From Aalborgiella sp963841045 (GTDB lineage: Bacteria > Pseudomonadota > Gammaproteobacteria > Burkholderiales > Burkholderiaceae_C): DNA of 64,000 nucleotides. Shown piece by piece: positions 61,850-64,000 of this stretch; position 1 is the stretch's first letter, and each line of letters starts with the position of its first letter. The notes under the pieces were generated by a model. It ran no database searches. It saw only the letters and a list, made by a program, of their open reading frames with translations, and was not told the origin of the DNA. The translations under genes were made by a program, and so were the position numbers. The stretch lies in assembly GCA_963841045.1 (NCBI GenBank), contig CAWJBD010000005.1:186001-250000 (forward strand). Direction: 5' to 3'.

Positions 61850-62247
61850 ATGAAACGCCGTCGCAGCCTCCTCAACTACCTGTGGGTGTCACCTGTGATC
61901 GCTGCTGGGTTTGGGGCTGGGCTTGTTGGCTTATGGCTTTGGCGCGACCATGAAACGGCGCTTTGGGGTGATTGAAATTGCCGGCAACACGCGCACGCAT
62001 TGGCTGAACAAAATCAGCACGCGTTACGAAGCCATCACGCTGGGACACGTGATATTGGGACGCAAGCACGGCGTACTCAAAGCCTACCGCGCCATGAACA
62101 TGTGCATGTGCGTCAATACGAACGCTGGGGAATTTTTTTACCTGTGCTGTACCTGCTGGCAAGTGGCTGGGCACTCGTTCGCGGCAAGCATTTTTATTGG
62201 GACAATGTGTTTGAAATCGAGGCCAGAGCGCAAAGCCATTCTCTTAG
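61850..62247 (+). CDS. Membrane protein with HEHVHVRQYE motif (frameshifted)
   Basis: A protein of about 130 residues visible after joining three frames (changes near 61910, 62092 and 62235). It starts MKRRRSLLNYLWVSPVIAAG, has a hydrophobic helix, then AITLGHVILGRKHGVLKAYR, the motif HEHVHVRQYERWG, and a second helix LPVLYLLASGWALVRGK with a WDNVFEIEAR tail. HEHVH fits the HExxH zinc-peptidase form, and I recall similar unnamed bacterial membrane proteins. The end is uncertain. TAG 62245-62247 fits best. Confidence 0.6.
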
Positions 62248-62266
62248 ACAAACCGATAGACGAAAA

Positions 62267-62293
62267 AAAAGGAAGGTCTGCAACCTTCCTTTT
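62267..62293. terminator. Bidirectional Rho-independent terminator
   Basis: AAAAGGAAGGT (62267-62277) pairs with ACCTTCCTTTT (62283-62293) around a five-base loop, with an A-run on the left that becomes a T-run on the minus strand. It serves the OmpA-like gene and probably the convergent HEHVH gene. Confidence 0.85.
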
Positions 62294-62313
62294 GATTCAT
62301 TTGAAATTTCAAA

Positions 62314-62835
62314 TTACTTAATCGACACCTCTACGCGGCGGGCTTCGGCATTGCTGCCAGTTGCCAGCATGTCTTCAGGCTTTTTGAGTTCGATTTTGTC
62401 TTCCGCAACGCCCAATGCTTTCAAAGCGTCACGTACGGCAAAAGCACGCATTTTGGAAAGCTCTTCATTTTTGGCTTTGTCGCCTGTTGCGTCATGGAAG
62501 CCACTGACCACGGCTTGCTTGCCTGCAGCGACGGCTTTGACCACTTCGGCCAAGGCTTCATTGCCGCCAGTGGCAATGTCTGCTTTGCCAGAAGCAAAGT
62601 AGAACTTGACCACGCCGTTTTCAACTTTTACGCTGGCGGCATCGGCTGCTGCTGCATCTGCAGTTCCGGCTGCTCCCGCTGCGCTGCTGGTAGCTGTTGC
62701 GTTAGCAGCAGCGGTAGCGTTCTTCACATTTTTGAAATGCATGCTGACACCGATTGCCAATGCAATCACCAGCGCTACCACACCAAACACCACACCCAAA
62801 ATCCAGCCGCGGCCGTCGTCTTCGTCAGAAATCAT
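62314..62835 (-). CDS. OmpA-family domain protein with N-terminal membrane anchor
   Basis: A 173-residue protein. After a short acidic start (ISDEDDGRGW) there is one membrane helix (ILGVVFGVVALVIALAIGVS), an Ala/Thr-rich linker, and an OmpA-type peptidoglycan-binding domain (VKFYFASGKADIATGGNEAL, VSGFHDATGDKAKNEELSKM, RAFAVRDALKALGV, NAEARRVEVSIK). GGAG seven bases upstream selects ATG 62835. It likely tethers the inner membrane to the cell wall. Confidence 0.88.
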   Translation of the reverse strand: MISDEDDGRGWILGVVFGVVALVIALAIGVSMHFKNVKNATAAANATATSSAAGAAGTADAAAADAASVKVENGVVKFYFASGKADIATGGNEALAEVVKAVAAGKQAVVSGFHDATGDKAKNEELSKMRAFAVRDALKALGVAEDKIELKKPEDMLATGSNAEARRVEVSIK

Positions 62836-62919
62836 GCAAAACTCCAATAATGATAAAAATACGCTCTAAAACAGAGCCAAAAAACCTGCACAGATTGTAA
62901 ACGCTTCTATACTTTGAGC

Positions 62920-63573
62920 ATGGATGATCTTGCCAAACTTCGCAAAAGTTACGAACGCGCCGAATTGAGCGAATCTGACTCACACGCCGACCCCATGCAA
63001 CAGTTTGCGCTGTGGCTGCAACAGGCCATTGACGCCAAAGTGCCAGAGCCCAACGCCATGACTTTGGCGACGGTCTCTAGCCAGTTGCGCCCCAGCACCC
63101 GCATTGTGCTGATCAAAGGCTTTGATGCCAACGGCATTGTGTGGTACACCAATTACCAAGGGCGCAAAGGCATGGAGCTGGCCGGCAACCCCTACGCGGC
63201 GCTGCAATTTCATTGGGTGGAGTTGGAGCGCGTGGTGCGCATTGAAGGCGTGGTAGAAAAAGTCAGCGCCACTGAAAGCGATGAATATTACAAAACCCGG
63301 CCGCTGGATTCACGCATAGGCGCATGGGCGTCGCCCCAGTCACAAGTGATTGCAGACCGCAGCGTCTTGGTTGCCAACGCAGCCAAATACGGCCTGCAAT
63401 TTATTCCCACCATGTTCAAAGACGGCCCACCGCGCCCAGACCATTGGGGTGGTTACCGATTGAAGCCCGATACCTGGGAGTTTTGGCAAGGCCGACCCAG
63501 CCGCTTGCACGACCGCTTGCGTTATTCAAAACCGGCTGATGGCGCATGGTTAAGAGAGCGCTTGGCACCGTAG
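62920..63573 (+). CDS. pdxH: Pyridoxamine 5'-phosphate oxidase
   Basis: This FMN enzyme makes pyridoxal phosphate. EPNAMTLATVSSQLRPSTRI, VLIKGFDANGIVWYTNYQGR, and KGMELAGNPYAALQFHWVEL form the FMN and substrate site. WGGYRLKPDTWEFWQGRPSR with the terminal LHDRLRY completes the family pattern. ATG 62920 is chosen over TTG 62914. Intact, 217 residues. Confidence 0.96.
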   Translation: MDDLAKLRKSYERAELSESDSHADPMQQFALWLQQAIDAKVPEPNAMTLATVSSQLRPSTRIVLIKGFDANGIVWYTNYQGRKGMELAGNPYAALQFHWVELERVVRIEGVVEKVSATESDEYYKTRPLDSRIGAWASPQSQVIADRSVLVANAAKYGLQFIPTMFKDGPPRPDHWGGYRLKPDTWEFWQGRPSRLHDRLRYSKPADGAWLRERLAP

Positions 63574-63592
63574 ATGATTGATTGCAAGATAG

Positions 63593-63649
63593 TTTTATAT
63601 GAAAAATCGACCTCTAGCCGGCGTATTGATTGCCTAGTATGCTATTAAA
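63593..63649 (+). repeat. Dispersed repeat copy I
   Basis: Near-consensus: TTTTATATGAAAAATCGACC, TCTAGCCGGCGTATTGATTG, CCTAGTATGCTATTAAATTG with an imperfect closing arm ATAGTA. It lies 19 bases after the pdxH stop. Confidence 0.9.
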
Positions 63650-63693
63650 TTGATAGTAAATACAGATTTTTGAAACTGAGATTGGGAGCTGCA

Positions 63694-64000
63694 ATGTTTC
63701 TGAAAAACACCTGGTATGTGGCGGCAACGCCAGATCAAATCGACGCCCAGTTTGCCGATGGTGCCAAGCCCTTGGCGCGCACCATTTGCAACGAACGCAT
63801 GGTGTTTTACCGTGGTGACAACGGTGTGGTTGCCGCACTGGAAGATTTTTGCCCGCACCGTGGCGCACCCTTGTCGCTGGGGCGCGTGAACGACGGCAAG
63901 CTGATGTGCGGCTACCACGGGTTGCACATGGGTTGCGAGGGCAAAGCGGTGTCCATGCCGGGGCAAAACGTGCAAAACTTTCGCAGCATTCGCGCCTTTC
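63694..64000 (+). CDS. Rieske 2Fe-2S oxygenase, VanA-like (5' part)
   Basis: The first 102 residues of a ring-hydroxylating or demethylating oxygenase run off the right edge. FLKNTWYVAATPDQIDAQFA is the typical VanA-type start. The Rieske cluster is complete: CPHRGAPLSLGRV and CGYHGLHM, 17 or so residues apart. GGGAG precedes the ATG. The catalytic iron domain lies outside the window, so the substrate (for example vanillate) cannot be fixed. Confidence 0.88.
   Translation, partial: MFLKNTWYVAATPDQIDAQFADGAKPLARTICNERMVFYRGDNGVVAALEDFCPHRGAPLSLGRVNDGKLMCGYHGLHMGCEGKAVSMPGQNVQNFRSIRAF

Overview
The window looks like chromosomal DNA of a betaproteobacterium of the order Burkholderiales, most likely a Comamonadaceae-type lineage of only moderate G+C. 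I base this on the exbB-exbD-lpxK-Trm112-kdsB-adk gene order, the pyrophosphate-type phosphofructokinase, the YihY/DUF2069 pair, VF530, DUF3297, the second-type YebC and the overall protein character. I ran no database search. No prophage, insertion sequence with a transposase, CRISPR array or rRNA was seen. There are two tRNAs: Asn(GTT) and Gly(CCC).

Layout. 1-3.4 kb: end of a MATE exporter, then a TPP riboswitch in front of a TonB-dependent receptor. 3.4-7.7 kb: tRNA-Asn, a sulfur/redox operon (rhodanese, DUF2798, TrxC) behind a CsoR-type promoter-operator, facing a gst-thyA-folA-xthA operon. 7.8-14.7 kb: a D-2-hydroxyacid dehydrogenase, PPi-PFK, DUF2069, YihY, an XRE/2TM regulator, a hydrolase and adk. 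14.8-18.1 kb: kdsB, Trm112, lpxK and exbDB. 18.2-23.4 kb: a complete peptide-export cassette (TolC, peptidase-C39 ABC transporter, HlyD) led by an unannotated 49-residue double-glycine precursor peptide. 23.7-36.9 kb: UspA, di-haem peroxidase, metallo-hydrolase, acid phosphatase, RbgA-like GTPase, orphan small proteins, Nudix, GIDE/EF-hand plus LemA, DusC. 36.9-44.3 kb: ferredoxin, GNAT, VF530, pseudouridine synthase, a haem protein, cupin, then a tandem cluster of five secreted proteins, four of them with DUF1566 domains. 44.4-51.8 kb: a LuxR regulator and a 5-oxoprolinase (pxpABC) operon divergent from a TRAP transporter across a perfect palindrome. 51.9-64 kb: alaS, an aldose dehydrogenase, a penicillin-acylase-family protein, YebC, GabD, SIMPL, tRNA-Gly, OmpA-like, pdxH and the start of a Rieske oxygenase.

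Two things run through the whole window. First, a dispersed element of about 65 bp (core TAGCCGGCGTATT, then TTGCCTA, then a TGCTAT...ATAGCA hairpin) occurs at least nine times, usually just beyond a gene end. In several places it is read as protein: the signal-peptide region of the TonB receptor, the C-terminal tail of YihY, the tail of a small membrane protein, and a stretch inside alaS. Second, about 27 genes carry single-base frameshifts, including thyA, folA, exbB/exbD, dusC and yebC. In each case the protein continues intact in another frame and there are no other lesions. I read most of these as sequence errors, mainly extra bases, not as gene decay. Such genes are therefore listed over their full inferred extent as CDS.

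The best candidate for an undescribed system is the 18.2-23.4 kb cassette: a Cys/Pro/Arg-rich peptide with a canonical GG leader and a perfect Shine-Dalgarno, its own processing exporter, an attenuator-like hairpin, and no recognisable immunity gene.
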